Shown: positions 25,162 to 34,516, counted from the stretch's first letter. The stretch: 64,000 nucleotides of DNA from Bradyrhizobium sp. AZCC 2262 (GCF_036924535.1 NZ_JAZHRT010000001.1:5642001-5706000); one strand, 5' to 3'. A program made the numbers and translations. Notes: a model not told the origin generated them from the letters alone.

Positions 25162-26337
25162 CTACCGCACCAGTTCCTTCATCGCGCTTTCGAGGCCTTC
25201 GATCGTGATCGGGTACATGCGCTCCGACAACAGCCGGCGGATGATGGTGGTGGATTCCGAATAATCCCAGTGCTTCTGCGCCACCGGATTGAGCCACACG
25301 GTATGCGGATAGGTGCGCGTGATGCGATCTAGCCAGACCGAGCCGGCCTCCTCGTTGACATGCTCGACCGAGCCGCCCGGCACCATGATCTCGTAAGGCG
25401 ACATCGAGGCGTCGCCGACGAACACCACCTTGTAGTCGTGCGGGTATTTGTGCAGCACGTCCCAGGTCGGCGTGCGGTCGGTGAAGCGGCGCTTGTTCTG
25501 CTTCCAGACGCCCTCATAGAGGCAGTTGTGGAAGTAGAAATACTCCATGTGCTTGAACTCGGACTTCGCCGCCGAGAACAGCTCCTCGACCTGCTCGATA
25601 TGCGAATCCATCGAGCCGCCGATATCGAAGAACACCAGCACCTTGACCGCGTTGCGCCGTTCGGGACGCATGATGACATCGAGATAGCCGTGGTTGGCGG
25701 TCTCCCGGATCGTGGTGTCGAGATCGAGTTCGTCGGGGGCGCCGGTGCGGGCGAATTTGCGCAAGCGGCGCAGCGCGATCTTGATGTTGCGGATGCCGAG
25801 TTCGACATTGCCGTCCAGGTCCTTGAACTCGCGCTTGTCCCACACCTTCACGGCGCGGTTGTTGCGGTTCTTTTCCTGCCCGATCCGGACGCCTTCGGGG
25901 TTGTAGCCATGGGCGCCGAACGGCGAGGTGCCGGCGGTGCCGATCCACTTGTTGCCGCCCTGGTGGCGGCCCTGCTGTTCTTTCAGGCGCTGACGAAGCG
26001 TCTCCATGAGCTTGTCCCAGCCCATCGCCTCGATCTGCTTCTTTTCTTCCTCGGTGAGGTATTTTTCCGCGAGCTTCTTCAGCCATTCGGCCGGGATGTC
26101 CGCCTTCTCCATCGCATCCAGAAGGCTTTCCAGCCCCTTGAACACGCTGCCGAAGACGCGGTCGAACTTGTCGAGGTTGCGCTCGTCCTTCACCAGGGCG
26201 GCGCGGGAGAGGTAATAGAAATTCTCGACGGTCTGATCGGCGAGGTCGGCGTCGAGCGCCTCCATCAGCGTCAGATATTCGCGCAGGGTCACCGGGACCT
26301 GCGCGTCGCGCAGCGATGTGAAGAATTGCAGGAACAT
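25162..26337 (-). CDS. VWA-domain protein, CoxE/YehP-like partner of MoxR ATPase
   Basis: A 391-aa cytosolic protein beginning MFLQFFTSLRDAQVPVTLREYLTLMEAL; a longer frame from 26433 adds a leader without family support. The N-terminal half is helical with EEEKKQIEAMGWDKLMETLRQRL. The VWA domain begins KVLVFFDIGGSMDSHIEQVEELF. Its metal site reads Asp-Ile-Gly-Gly-Ser, with Gly where the classical DxSxS has the first Ser. It probably acts with the MoxR ATPase encoded 480 bases away as a chaperone or cofactor-insertion pair. A small membrane-protein gene on the plus strand lies between them. Confidence 0.9.
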   Translation of the reverse strand: MFLQFFTSLRDAQVPVTLREYLTLMEALDADLADQTVENFYYLSRAALVKDERNLDKFDRVFGSVFKGLESLLDAMEKADIPAEWLKKLAEKYLTEEEKKQIEAMGWDKLMETLRQRLKEQQGRHQGGNKWIGTAGTSPFGAHGYNPEGVRIGQEKNRNNRAVKVWDKREFKDLDGNVELGIRNIKIALRRLRKFARTGAPDELDLDTTIRETANHGYLDVIMRPERRNAVKVLVFFDIGGSMDSHIEQVEELFSAAKSEFKHMEYFYFHNCLYEGVWKQNKRRFTDRTPTWDVLHKYPHDYKVVFVGDASMSPYEIMVPGGSVEHVNEEAGSVWLDRITRTYPHTVWLNPVAQKHWDYSESTTIIRRLLSERMYPITIEGLESAMKELVR

Positions 26338-26477
26338 GGGGTACAGATTGCCCGCCGGACGGCACACGTCAAGAGCCAGCAACGCCAAAGGCCAGCGCAT
26401 AGCTGTCAGGCCTAGACCGGGTGGCTTTTTCAATTACAATTGAGCCATAAAGGACTTATTCCGGCAGGGGAAATTCA

Positions 26478-26720
26478 ATGGGCATCATTGCGGCACTGAT
26501 CATTGGCGGTATTGCGGGCTGGCTTGCCGGGCTGATCGTGCGCGGCGCGGGTTTTGGCGTCCTCGGCAACATCGTGATCGGCATCATCGGCGCGCTGCTG
26601 GCGAGCTGGCTGTTGCCGCAACTGGGCGTCAACCTCGGCGGCGGCTGGGTCCGCGACATCATCAACGCCACCATCGGCGCGGTGATCATTCTGGTGATCC
26701 TGTCGCTGATCAGACGCTGA
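26478..26720 (+). CDS. GlsB/YeaQ/YmgE family stress-response membrane protein
   Basis: An 80-aa hydrophobic protein starting MGIIAALIIGGIAGWLAGLIVRGAGFGVLGNI. Three short TM helices (about 3-20, 29-48, 58-76) and the conserved G-W-L-A-G and G-G-G motifs define the family, often called transglycosylase-associated protein. The role is poorly known but expression often follows general stress. It lies between, and divergent from, the VWA gene. Confidence 0.93.
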   Translation: MGIIAALIIGGIAGWLAGLIVRGAGFGVLGNIVIGIIGALLASWLLPQLGVNLGGGWVRDIINATIGAVIILVILSLIRR

Positions 26721-26819
26721 GGACAAGCGCCTCAACTCCAATCGCGACCGCCGGACCGGCGGTCGTTTACTGTTCAGGCCGCGAATGGTCCAAGAACGAG
26801 CAACAAGGCAAACGGATAG

Positions 26820-27662
26820 ATGAAATTTACCGGCACCAAGGACTATGTCGCCACCGACGACCTCAAGGTCGCCGTCAACGCCTCGATCGTGCTCGAGCGG
26901 CCGCTGCTGATCAAGGGCGAGCCCGGCACCGGCAAGACCGTGCTGGCGGAGGAAGTCGCCAAAGCGCTCGGCGCGCCGCTTCTGACCTGGCACATCAAGT
27001 CGACCACCAAGGCGCAGCAGGGCCTCTACGAATACGACGCCGTATCGCGCCTGCGCGACAGCCAGCTCGGCGACCCCAGGGTTTCGGATATCTCGAACTA
27101 CATCAAGCGCGGCAAATTGTGGGACGCCTTCACCCACGACAAGCGCCCGGTGCTCCTGATCGACGAGATCGACAAGGCCGATATCGAATTTCCGAACGAC
27201 CTGTTGCTCGAACTCGATCGCATGGAGTTCTTCGTCTACGAGACCGGCGAGAACATCAAGGCGAGCCTGCGTCCGATCGTGATGATCACTTCGAACAACG
27301 AGAAGGAACTGCCGGACGCGTTCCTGCGCCGCTGCTTCTTCCACTACATCAAGTTCCCCGATGCCGACACCATGAGCCGGATCGTCGACGTGCACTTCCC
27401 CAACATCAAGAAACGCCTGGTGGAAGAAGCGCTGCGCATCTTCTTCGAGGTGCGCGAAGTGCCGGGCCTGAAGAAGAAGCCTTCGACCTCCGAGCTGCTC
27501 GACTGGCTCAAGCTATTGTTGAACGAGGACATCACGCCGGAAATGCTGAGGGAACGCGACCCGCGGAAGCTGATCCCGCCGCTGCATGGCGCGCTGCTCA
27601 AGAACGAACAGGACGTGCACCTGTTCGAGCGGCTGGCCTTCCTCAGCCGCCGCGAAGTGTAA
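26820..27662 (+). CDS. MoxR-type AAA+ ATPase
   Basis: A 280-aa ATPase, MKFTGTKDYVATDDLKVAVNASIVLERPLLIKGEPGTGKTVLAEEVAKALG. Walker A is GEPGTGKT (about residues 38-45), Walker B VLLIDEIDKAD, sensor 1 MITSNNEKELPDAFLRRC with the Arg finger. MoxR proteins use ATP to remodel or load metal centres into partner enzymes together with VWA proteins; the partner here is probably the VWA protein encoded at 25162. The ATG directly follows a CAAACGGATAG run. Confidence 0.93.
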   Translation: MKFTGTKDYVATDDLKVAVNASIVLERPLLIKGEPGTGKTVLAEEVAKALGAPLLTWHIKSTTKAQQGLYEYDAVSRLRDSQLGDPRVSDISNYIKRGKLWDAFTHDKRPVLLIDEIDKADIEFPNDLLLELDRMEFFVYETGENIKASLRPIVMITSNNEKELPDAFLRRCFFHYIKFPDADTMSRIVDVHFPNIKKRLVEEALRIFFEVREVPGLKKKPSTSELLDWLKLLLNEDITPEMLRERDPRKLIPPLHGALLKNEQDVHLFERLAFLSRREV

Positions 27663-27680
27663 TTAGCTGACGATCTACGG

Positions 27681-27713
27681 CGCCAGAACTCAGGTTCTGG
27701 CGTTTGGCTTTTC
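27681..27713 (+). terminator. Stem-loop terminator after the MoxR gene
   Basis: CGCCAGAAC (27681-27689) and GTTCTGGCG (27694-27702) form a 9-bp stem with a TCAG loop, followed by TTTGGCTTTTC. Confidence 0.75.
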
Positions 27714-27735
27714 AAACGAAAAAAGAACAGGGCAG

Positions 27736-29238
27736 ATGAACGTTCAAACCCAGATCGACAAGGCGTCGCCCCGCACCACTGAGCATTTCGACGTCCTGAT
27801 CGCCGGCGCCGGCATTTCGGGCGTTGGCGCGGCCTACCACCTCACCACGCAATGCCCGGGCACGACGTTCGTCGCACTGGAAGCCCAGAAGACGTTTGGC
27901 GGCACCTGGACCACCCACCGCTATCCCGGCATCCGCTCCGACAGCGACCTCCATACGTTCGGCTATCGCTTCAAGCCGTGGACCACGGCGCCGATCGCAA
28001 GCGCGGCGGAAATCCTGAAATACATGGGCGACGTGATCGAGGAGAACGATCTCGCGCCTCATATCCGCTATCAGCACACCATCACCTCGGCGAAATGGTC
28101 GAGCGAGGAAAACCTCTGGACCATCGAGGCCACGCGCACCGACACCGGCGAAAAACTTCGCTTCACCACAAACTTCTTCTGGATGTGCCAGGGCTATTAC
28201 CGCCATACCGAGGGCTATACGCCGGAGTGGACGGACATGGCCAAATTCAAGGGCTTGATCGTCCATCCGCAGAAATGGCCTGAAGACCTCGACTACAAGA
28301 ACAAGCGCGTGATCGTGATCGGCTCGGGTGCTACCGCGGCGACGCTGATCCCGGCGATGGCCAACGATTGCGCGCATGTCACGATGCTGCAGCGCTCGCC
28401 GACCTATTTCCGCACCGGACGCAATGCGATCGAGATTGCCGAGCAGCTGCGCCAGTTGCAGGTCGATGAAAAATGGATCCACGAAATCACGCGGCGGAAA
28501 ATCCTGTTTGACCAGGACGCCTTCACCCGCAAGACGTTCGAGGAGCCGGAAGCGGCCAAGAAGGATTTGCTGTCGGCGGTCGAAGCCTATCTCGGCAAGG
28601 ATTACGACATCGCGACCCATTTTACGCCAAAGTACCGGCCGTGGCGGCAGCGCATCGCCTTCATCCCGGACGGTGACCTGTTCCAGGGCATCAAGTCCGG
28701 CAAGGCCTCCGTCGTCACCGACGAGATCGACCGCTTCACCGAAAAGGGCATTTTGCTGAAATCCGGCAAGGAGCTCGAAGCCGACATCATCGTCACCGCG
28801 ACCGGCTTCCACCTCTGCGCCAATGGCGACATCGAATTCGCCATCGACGGCAAGCCGCTCGATTTCGCCGACACCGTGACCTATCGCGGCATGATGTTCA
28901 CCGGCGTGCCCAACCTGGTCTGGGTGTTCGGCTATTTCCGCGCGAGCTGGACGCTGCGCGTCGATCTGGTCGCCGACTTCGTCTGCCGGCTGCTCACGCA
29001 CATGAAGGCGACCGGCGCCAGGAAAGTGACGCCGCAGCTCCGCCCTGAAGACCACAACATGCCGCTGCTGCCATGGATCGATCCCGAAAACTTCAATCCC
29101 GGCTACATGATGCGCGGCATGCACCTGCTGCCCAAGCGCGGCGAAAAGCCGGAATGGCAGCACAACCAGGATTACTGGGCGGAGAAGGACGAATTCCCGG
29201 CGATCGACCTGAAGGACAAGGCGTTCGTTTACGGCTGA
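27736..29238 (+). CDS. Baeyer-Villiger-type flavin monooxygenase (intact)
   Basis: A 500-aa FAD/NADPH enzyme that inserts oxygen next to a carbonyl or N/S-oxidises a substrate. FAD site GAGISGVG at residues 22-29, then FGGTWTTHRYPGIRSDSD, the second Rossmann motif GSGATAAT, and the BVMO fingerprint FKGLIVHPQKWP (about 172-183). It ends with WRQRIAFIPDGDLFQ and GDIEFAID segments seen in a branch acting on ketones or long-chain compounds. It is the first gene of the accessory region, 73 bases after MoxR with a terminator between. Confidence 0.92.
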   Translation: MNVQTQIDKASPRTTEHFDVLIAGAGISGVGAAYHLTTQCPGTTFVALEAQKTFGGTWTTHRYPGIRSDSDLHTFGYRFKPWTTAPIASAAEILKYMGDVIEENDLAPHIRYQHTITSAKWSSEENLWTIEATRTDTGEKLRFTTNFFWMCQGYYRHTEGYTPEWTDMAKFKGLIVHPQKWPEDLDYKNKRVIVIGSGATAATLIPAMANDCAHVTMLQRSPTYFRTGRNAIEIAEQLRQLQVDEKWIHEITRRKILFDQDAFTRKTFEEPEAAKKDLLSAVEAYLGKDYDIATHFTPKYRPWRQRIAFIPDGDLFQGIKSGKASVVTDEIDRFTEKGILLKSGKELEADIIVTATGFHLCANGDIEFAIDGKPLDFADTVTYRGMMFTGVPNLVWVFGYFRASWTLRVDLVADFVCRLLTHMKATGARKVTPQLRPEDHNMPLLPWIDPENFNPGYMMRGMHLLPKRGEKPEWQHNQDYWAEKDEFPAIDLKDKAFVYG

Positions 29239-29717
29239 GGTAATGGATATTGGCATATAACTACTTGAAATCTCGCGACTTTTTTTCGACGATTCTGACC
29301 AATACCAACACAAATACCAACATCTCGAAGTCAACTGCCGATGGCAAAAAAATCTTGGTGAGACGATTTGCCAACGGAATCATAAGTCGTGCCGTCGCCC
29401 GCCGCCTCGATCCCGATGCGAACACGGCACGCCAATCCTGTGGTCGAATGAGCGACAAGGTCCGCCACCGTGGGATCGTTCTGCCTCGGGATGCTTGTGG
29501 GACCTGCTATCGTTTGGCCTTTCAACGTCGCTGACACTCCGCTGACCAACTTTTCTTTCAAAGGACCTTCGCGATCACGTGGAAGGACGAGGCAAACGAC
29601 ATCCCGCGTGCTGAACGCGCCAGGGATGGAATCTGTTCGGTGTGCTTCATTCCTTCGCGGTTGGGTCGCTCCATCAAATTCCATCCAGTGACAGCGAACG
29701 TGGGTCAGTCCAGTCCA
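29239..29717. other. Non-coding or degenerate stretch
   Basis: Low-complexity ataccaacacaaataccaac near 29300 is followed by mixed-frame sequence. A minus-strand frame at 29331-29684 (117 codons) reads somewhat like protein but has no ribosome site and no family I know. Probably remnant DNA. Confidence 0.45.
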
Positions 29718-30224
29718 TCACAGGCGCTTCAGTCTTGTATTCGGCGTCGGTCCGGTGAGATATCGCGTGAGCCTTTGACTCAACAACATTTGCACTCGCG
29801 GCAGTGCAAACCAGACCCACGCCGCGATCTGGAGGACAAGATTGAGAGCAAAGGCGGTCTGATAAGCGATTTCGGGATAATGCCCCGCTTGAGGCGTCCA
29901 GTGCTGAAGCACTACGCCGGTTGCGTATTGCAGGACAAACGCTCCACCAATGTGGAAAACATTCAGCGCCCCGTTGGCCCGCCCCGCAAACTCTTTAGGG
30001 AAATATTCGGCCAGGATCGTATAACTAAGCACAGTTGCCCCGCCAACCGCCGCGACGACGGCCGTTTTGGCAAGCCGACAGATATCCAAAGGCTCCAAAT
30101 CGCGCCCTGGCCGGGGCTTGCGAACGAGTTTCGGAAGGTCAGTCAGGAATTCACTCGAGAACAAGTCTACGCGAAGCGGCATTTGACGCGTGCACTCTCG
30201 GCTACGCGAAAACGACACGCTCAT
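29718..30224 (-). pseudogene. C-terminal remnant of an MFS transporter
   Basis: The frame holds VVAAVGGATVLSYTILAEYFPKEFAGRANGALNVFHIGGAFVLQYATGVV and ends in two further hydrophobic helices and a short basic tail. This is what the last four or so helices of a major facilitator protein look like, including the EYFPKEFAGRANG loop. The N-terminal eight helices are missing; upstream codons (MSVSFSRSRECTRQ...) do not fit the family. A truncated, presumably non-functional gene. Confidence 0.78.
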
Positions 30225-31166
30225 TTGATGGCGAACGCATTGGCAACATCTATTCGGAATGAGCAGGAAAACACGATTCGGAATGAAAAATCACCAAAAG
30301 AAGGAAGTGCCTGATTTTATTTGCTAAATTCTGGCTGGCGACGCAGTGCTGATCGCGCCCGTCTCTAGGCAAATTCCCTGCTAACAGGGAATTTTACAGG
30401 GAATTTTCACGATTCTGGGCTTGCGTAGCTAATTCGAGCGCAAGAAACCGGTGTGCCGCAGCGATTTTCAGCTAATTCCCTGCGCAGATTAACAGAGAAT
30501 TCTTTTGAGATAACAGGGAGAATATTTCGAGTAATAGGGATCGGGCCGAGGAAAACATCGGGTCGAAACACGTGCAAGCCCTTGCGGCATGCAGACACGC
30601 TTTACGGTACGTGGGAGCACCAGAAGCAAGGCCGTGACACCACCTGGATAACGGGCACAAACTCGTTGTTCGTCCTGTGGTGATTTCTCGCAGTCGCAAT
30701 CGCTCTTGTGCGAATGAATGCGCAAACGATCATCGCTCTCCGCAACGCTCTACGCGTCCCGTCATGACCGGACACAAAGATTGGCGAATGCTGCAGCGCT
30801 ACACCAATCTTCAAGCCTGAGGATCTTCACAAATCTCGTGCACACACCACCCCATAACTTCTTGAAATAACTGAACAATCCATCACGGGCAAGTTTGAGC
30901 TAACTGCAGTAAACGATATCTAACGAAATCATATTAGGGTGAGGTTGTCCGGTTAGAGTGAGGTTGTCCGGGCGATGGTAGCATCGCCAAGCTGACAAAC
31001 TACCTGGCAAAGCCCGACCTTTCTGCGTGAATATTGACACAGACTGTTTGGCCCCACATTTGAGCCAATATTAAGTTCGCTTTGAGTTGACCCTTGAAGT
31101 CGAAATTTCACTCTGCCACAGCTCCGTTGGGATCGAAGCGGACCCCAGAAAATCCGGCGAACGCGG
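30225..31166. other. Long AT-rich spacer with repeats, no gene
   Basis: About 940 bases with no credible gene. It holds the cagggaatttt repeat block at 30371-30407 and several aattccctg/cagggaat variants up to about 30535. Near 30945-30972 gtgaggttgtccgg occurs twice about 21 bases apart. This block resembles a repeat-rich piece I associate with Bradyrhizobium island borders. Confidence 0.55.
30371..30407. repeat. Palindrome plus 12-bp tandem repeat
   Basis: AAATTCCCTG (30371-30380) and CAGGGAATTT (30385-30394) form a perfect 10-bp stem. ACAGGGAATTTT then occurs twice in tandem (30384-30395 and 30396-30407). Imperfect copies continue at about 30474-30520. Confidence 0.85.
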
Positions 31167-31865
31167 TTACATGTATTGCAGCAGCAATGTCGTGAGCTCT
31201 CGCGGCATATCGAGCATGACGTCGTGCCCGCACTTCAACTCCTCCCGCCACCAACCACGATCTTCAGCCATGCTGTAGAACTGCTGGAACGGTCCGTCAT
31301 GACCGCTGGCCCAAATGTATCCGAGACGAGGGAGGCGATCACAGGCTCCGCCGATTTTGGCAACAGCTTCGAAGGTGGATAGTGGGTGCGGGGTGCATTG
31401 GCGATCAACCCACGCGGCATCGGCCTGATTAACCGCGAACACCGACGCCGGGATCGGCGGCACCCTCCAGCCATCGCCTTGAGAGGCGGCCAGGTCGCGA
31501 AGCATTTTCCCGCGTTCGGGCAAATAGTCGAGGAGGGCCTTTCCTTCGTCAGGAACAAAGGCATCAAGATAGACGAGCGAACGAATGCAATCCGGCATAC
31601 GATCGGCGGCATGTCGCGCGACAATTCCGCCGTAGGAATGCCCCACCAGGACGATGTCACGAAGTTCCTCGTATATCATCAAGTTTGTCACGTCAGCGAC
31701 GTGGGTTTCGAGATCAACGTCGCGGCTCAACAAATGGACGCGCTCCGCGAGACCGGTCAATGTCGGGGTAAAGACGTGGTGTCCGGCAGCGGCCAAAAAA
31801 TCACGAACGCGCTTCCAGCACCAACTGCCATGCCATGCACCGTGAACAAGAACATAGTTTGTCAC
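31167..31865 (-). CDS. Alpha/beta hydrolase, plant-esterase (salicylate/methyl-ester) type
   Basis: A 232-aa hydrolase from the GTG at 31865 (AGGAG eight bases upstream): MTNYVLVHGAWHGSWCWKRV. Longer ATG version from 31925 adds a non-conserved leader. LVHGAWHG is the oxyanion segment, GHSYGG holds the nucleophile Ser, and a late His (KCGHDVMLDMP) completes the triad. The GAWHGxWCW start is typical of the EstC/methyl-esterase group. Likely hydrolyses esters of small aromatic or terpenoid compounds. Confidence 0.88.
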   Translation of the reverse strand: MTNYVLVHGAWHGSWCWKRVRDFLAAAGHHVFTPTLTGLAERVHLLSRDVDLETHVADVTNLMIYEELRDIVLVGHSYGGIVARHAADRMPDCIRSLVYLDAFVPDEGKALLDYLPERGKMLRDLAASQGDGWRVPPIPASVFAVNQADAAWVDRQCTPHPLSTFEAVAKIGGACDRLPRLGYIWASGHDGPFQQFYSMAEDRGWWREELKCGHDVMLDMPRELTTLLLQYM

Positions 31866-32112
31866 TCTCGGATCTCCTGAACGTTTCCAGGTGGAAGGTG
31901 CGCCGATGCTGATCTCTTCGATCACATCCCGGCGCGGCTCATCTGCTGAGGAAGGGCGATCGATCGACGGCTCGTCACAAGAGCCGCGCTACCGCGCTAT
32001 TTCAGCTTCGAGAAAGCGGTCGCTATTGTAGGCGGACGAACGAACAGATGGCGAAAGGGAGGCAAAGCATGGCGCCTGTCTCCCACCAGCCGTTCATTGT
32101 CCGTCAATAACC

Positions 32113-32391
32113 TCAGCAGCCCCGGCAAATAATGATCTTGCGATCAAGCGTGGCGTCCTCCTCATTGATATGCCCGAGATCGTTGCGGACCTCCGACGGA
32201 ATGTCGCTCACGTGCGGCTGGCGGTGACCGACTGGCGCGCCGCCGATCAATCGGGTGTCAGATTTCAGCGACCAAGATATGGTCGGACCTGTGGGGCCTG
32301 CCGACGATCTCGCGTTTCCTAAGGTCTGCGCCATGGCTGACAGGCTGTCGAGCAGGGCTAATAATGCTACCGTCGTGATCAAGCTTCGCAT
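32113..32391 (-). CDS. Small secreted protein, paralog A
   Basis: A 92-aa protein with signal peptide MRSLITTVALLALLDSLSAMA. AGGAGATCC precedes the ATG. After cleavage: QTLGNARSSAGPTGPTISWSLKSDTRLIGGAPVGHRQ, then a short charged part ending IICRGC. The first 50 residues match paralog B, encoded 62 bases upstream on the same strand, including the identical ribosome-site context. The C-terminus differs. Function unknown. Confidence 0.7.
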   Translation of the reverse strand: MRSLITTVALLALLDSLSAMAQTLGNARSSAGPTGPTISWSLKSDTRLIGGAPVGHRQPHVSDIPSEVRNDLGHINEEDATLDRKIIICRGC

Positions 32392-32453
32392 GATTGGATC
32401 TCCTGAGAATTAGAGCGCGTGACGCGGTCTCCATGTCCTTTGGTGCCAAAGCT

Positions 32454-32987
32454 TCACGGATGCCCGCGGCAACTCGTGCTGCATTTGACGGCGACGGTCT
32501 GGGCGCCCGCGCCGCAAGTCAGCTCTATCGAGCGACCTTCTTCGCTCGCGAGCGCGGCACTCTCGCCCGGCTGCATTGGAAGCGAGAGACGCGCGGCCGA
32601 AGAGGGCTGCGCCTGGTCTGGATCGACCGCTTCGGCGATCATCAACGTGACTTGGCACTTGCCGTTGCGAGGTTCGAAATATCCCACCGCACGCTTCGAT
32701 CCGAGTTGATAGCTGATCCCTTCAATTGGCCAGAAGGTTTCAACACCGGAAGGGCCCTGGTCGGTGGCTCGGCCGGCCGTAGCGCCAGCGGCGTAGCCCG
32801 TCGCAAGGCGCCCGATGAAAACGTCGCGGCCGGTGCCGCCGATCAATCGCGCACCCGGCGTCAGCGATGAAGACACGGCCGGACTTGCGGGTTCAACCGA
32901 CGATGTCCCGCCTCCGATAGTCTCCGCCATCGCCGCCGGATTACCGAGCAGGGCAAGCAATGCTGCTGTCGTCATCAAGTTTCGCAT
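32454..32987 (-). CDS. Small secreted protein, paralog B
   Basis: A 177-aa protein with signal peptide MRNLMTTAALLALLGNPAAMA and AGGAGATCC before the ATG. It continues ETIGGGTSSVEPASPAVSSSL ... RLIGGTGRDVFIGRLATGYAAGATAGRA, then a domain with KCQVTLMIAEAVDP and RSIELTCGAGAQTVAVKCSTSCRG, four Cys suggesting disulfides. The N-terminal half is shared with paralog A. No known family. Confidence 0.75.
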   Translation of the reverse strand: MRNLMTTAALLALLGNPAAMAETIGGGTSSVEPASPAVSSSLTPGARLIGGTGRDVFIGRLATGYAAGATAGRATDQGPSGVETFWPIEGISYQLGSKRAVGYFEPRNGKCQVTLMIAEAVDPDQAQPSSAARLSLPMQPGESAALASEEGRSIELTCGAGAQTVAVKCSTSCRGHP

Positions 32988-33569
32988 AATTGGATCTCCT
33001 CAGATCAGTGCGTTGTTATTTCTATTTCCATTTCTCGGCGCGAGTCCGAGGTCATGACAATGCATACGTCAAGTTACTGGCGGATGTTGTAATGCCTACA
33101 AACGTAATATGGAGCCATGACCGACGGGCTGAGCGATGCTGTCGGCTACCGATTCCTGTTGATCGTGCTCGTGATCATTTTGCTCGAGCAGGATGGTTCA
33201 CCGCGATCACCGTTCAGAACACCGCATAACGGATTACTTGGAGGGAGCAGCGAAGACGGACACGAAAGACTTGGCAGTCGACGACCTCGACCAGATCGGC
33301 TGTTCGGAAACGAGCTCCGCCCTCGATCGGCGCAACTCTTTCGTTATTTAGAACGCCCTCAGCGATCGCTTGATGATACTTCATCAATTCCTTGGTCAAC
33401 CGAGCACTGTCGGAGGACCAACGAGGATCTATTTGTCCGGATGCTACGTCGGTAACGTGTCTTGCGGGAAACGACATCAATCCGTAACGCGGCTGCATCA
33501 ATATCCCACGTTGCGAAGAACCCGCGAACCTCGAATATGACGGGGTACTTATCTGGATTGGATTGCGAG
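32988..33569. other. Spacer with one doubtful minus-strand frame
   Basis: A minus-strand frame, 33214-33498 (MQPRYGLMSFPARHVTDVASG...), reads SSDSARLTKELMKYHQAIAEGVLNNERVAPIEG in a protein-like way but has no clear ribosome site and no known relative. It may be a small gene or a remnant. Otherwise nothing. Confidence 0.4.
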
Positions 33570-34367
33570 ATGACCTACCACACCACACAGCTCGGCCTGC
33601 CCGACTCCCTGTCCGTCGAAGTGCGCGGAGAGACGGCAGTTCTGCGATTGTCGCGCGCTAGAAAACGCAATGCGATAGACCGTGTGATGGCGGAAGGCAT
33701 CGACCGCTTCTTTGGTGAGTTGCCGCAGGGCATCCGCGCTGTCGTGATCCACGGCGAGGGCGATCATTTTTCCGCCGGGGTCGATCTTTCCATGATGTCC
33801 GAGAGCGACGCATCCTCCGCGTTGTTTGGCTCCCGCTCCATTCACCGCGTCCTTGAAAAAATTGAGCACTGCACCGTGCCCGTCATCGCAGTGCTGCACG
33901 GCGCAGTGATCGGCCTTGGTTTAGAACTGGCGGCAGCGGCGCATATTCGCGTGGCCGAGCGCGACACCTTCTATGCGCTACCAGAAGGAATCCGCGGCAT
34001 CTTTGTTGGCGGTGGCGCGGCCGTGCGAGTGCCGCAGCTGATCGGCGTTCCGCGTATGTTGGACATGATGTTGACCGGCCGCACCTACGGAGCGGAAGAG
34101 GGTGTGGCGCTTGGTCTGTCGCAGTATCTCGTGGAGCCCGGCGAGGGACTGGCCAAGGGCCTCGAACTGGCGACGCAGATCAGCACAAATGCGCCGCTAT
34201 CAAACTATGCCGTGCTTCAGGCCCTACCCCGCATAGCGCGTGCAGATCCGGATGTCGGCTTCCTGCTGGAAAGCCTCATGGCTGCCGTGGCTGTGGCGGA
34301 CGATGAAGCTAAATTGAGGCTGCGCGCGTTTCTCGAAAAGCGGGTGCAAAAAGTCTCACACGGTTGA
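33570..34367 (+). CDS. Crotonase / enoyl-CoA hydratase-isomerase family protein
   Basis: A 265-aa acyl-CoA enzyme starting MTYHTTQLGLPDSLSVEVRGETAVLRLSRARKRNAID. The oxyanion-hole segments are GDHFSAGVDLSMM and HGAVIGLGLELAAAAHIRVAE; the latter has Gly-Leu-Gly where many members have GGG. PEGIRGIFVGGGAAVRVPQLIG carries a Glu at a likely catalytic position. The exact reaction (hydration, isomerisation or hydrolysis) is unclear. Longer frames upstream lack conservation. Confidence 0.92.
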   Translation: MTYHTTQLGLPDSLSVEVRGETAVLRLSRARKRNAIDRVMAEGIDRFFGELPQGIRAVVIHGEGDHFSAGVDLSMMSESDASSALFGSRSIHRVLEKIEHCTVPVIAVLHGAVIGLGLELAAAAHIRVAERDTFYALPEGIRGIFVGGGAAVRVPQLIGVPRMLDMMLTGRTYGAEEGVALGLSQYLVEPGEGLAKGLELATQISTNAPLSNYAVLQALPRIARADPDVGFLLESLMAAVAVADDEAKLRLRAFLEKRVQKVSHG

Positions 34368-34396
34368 TCGCATTACCGGCGACTACCGCCCACCAG

Positions 34397-34490
34397 ATCA
34401 TGATCTGATTGGATCGGATGATCATCTCCTGTCTTTGTTGGAGCATGATCTTTTCGGAAAACCAGTTCCCATCTTTCCGGATCATATTCC
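34397..34490. repeat. Degenerate GAGCATGATC-type intergenic repeat
   Basis: GAGCATGATCTTTTCGGAAA ... TTTCCGGATCATATTC (34441-34489) is an imperfect dyad I recognise as a worn copy of a repeat found throughout Rhizobiales spacers. A related catgatc cluster precedes it. Confidence 0.65.
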
Positions 34491-34516
34491 AATTTGCTCG
34501 TCGCGCAGGGGATCGT

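Noticed and set aside
27712..29334. 540-codon minus-strand frame opposite the first BVMO
   Set aside because: Antisense frame; low similarity to any protein pattern, while the plus strand has full BVMO fingerprints.
29250..29340. Possible tRNA or attachment site at the left border of the accessory region
   Set aside because: No cloverleaf could be drawn and no direct repeat was found that would define att sites.
30371..30535. Repeated aattccctg/cagggaat motifs as a CRISPR array
   Set aside because: Units are short, irregularly spaced and partly inverted; there are no uniform spacers and no cas genes.
30225..31166. Short frames in the repeat-rich spacer as possible toxin or phage genes
   Set aside because: No ribosome sites or codon bias, and the frames run through palindromic repeat DNA.
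33214..33588. Minus-strand 124-codon frame as a confident gene
   Set aside because: Protein-like in part but no start signal or relatives known; kept only as a doubtful frame in a spacer entry.
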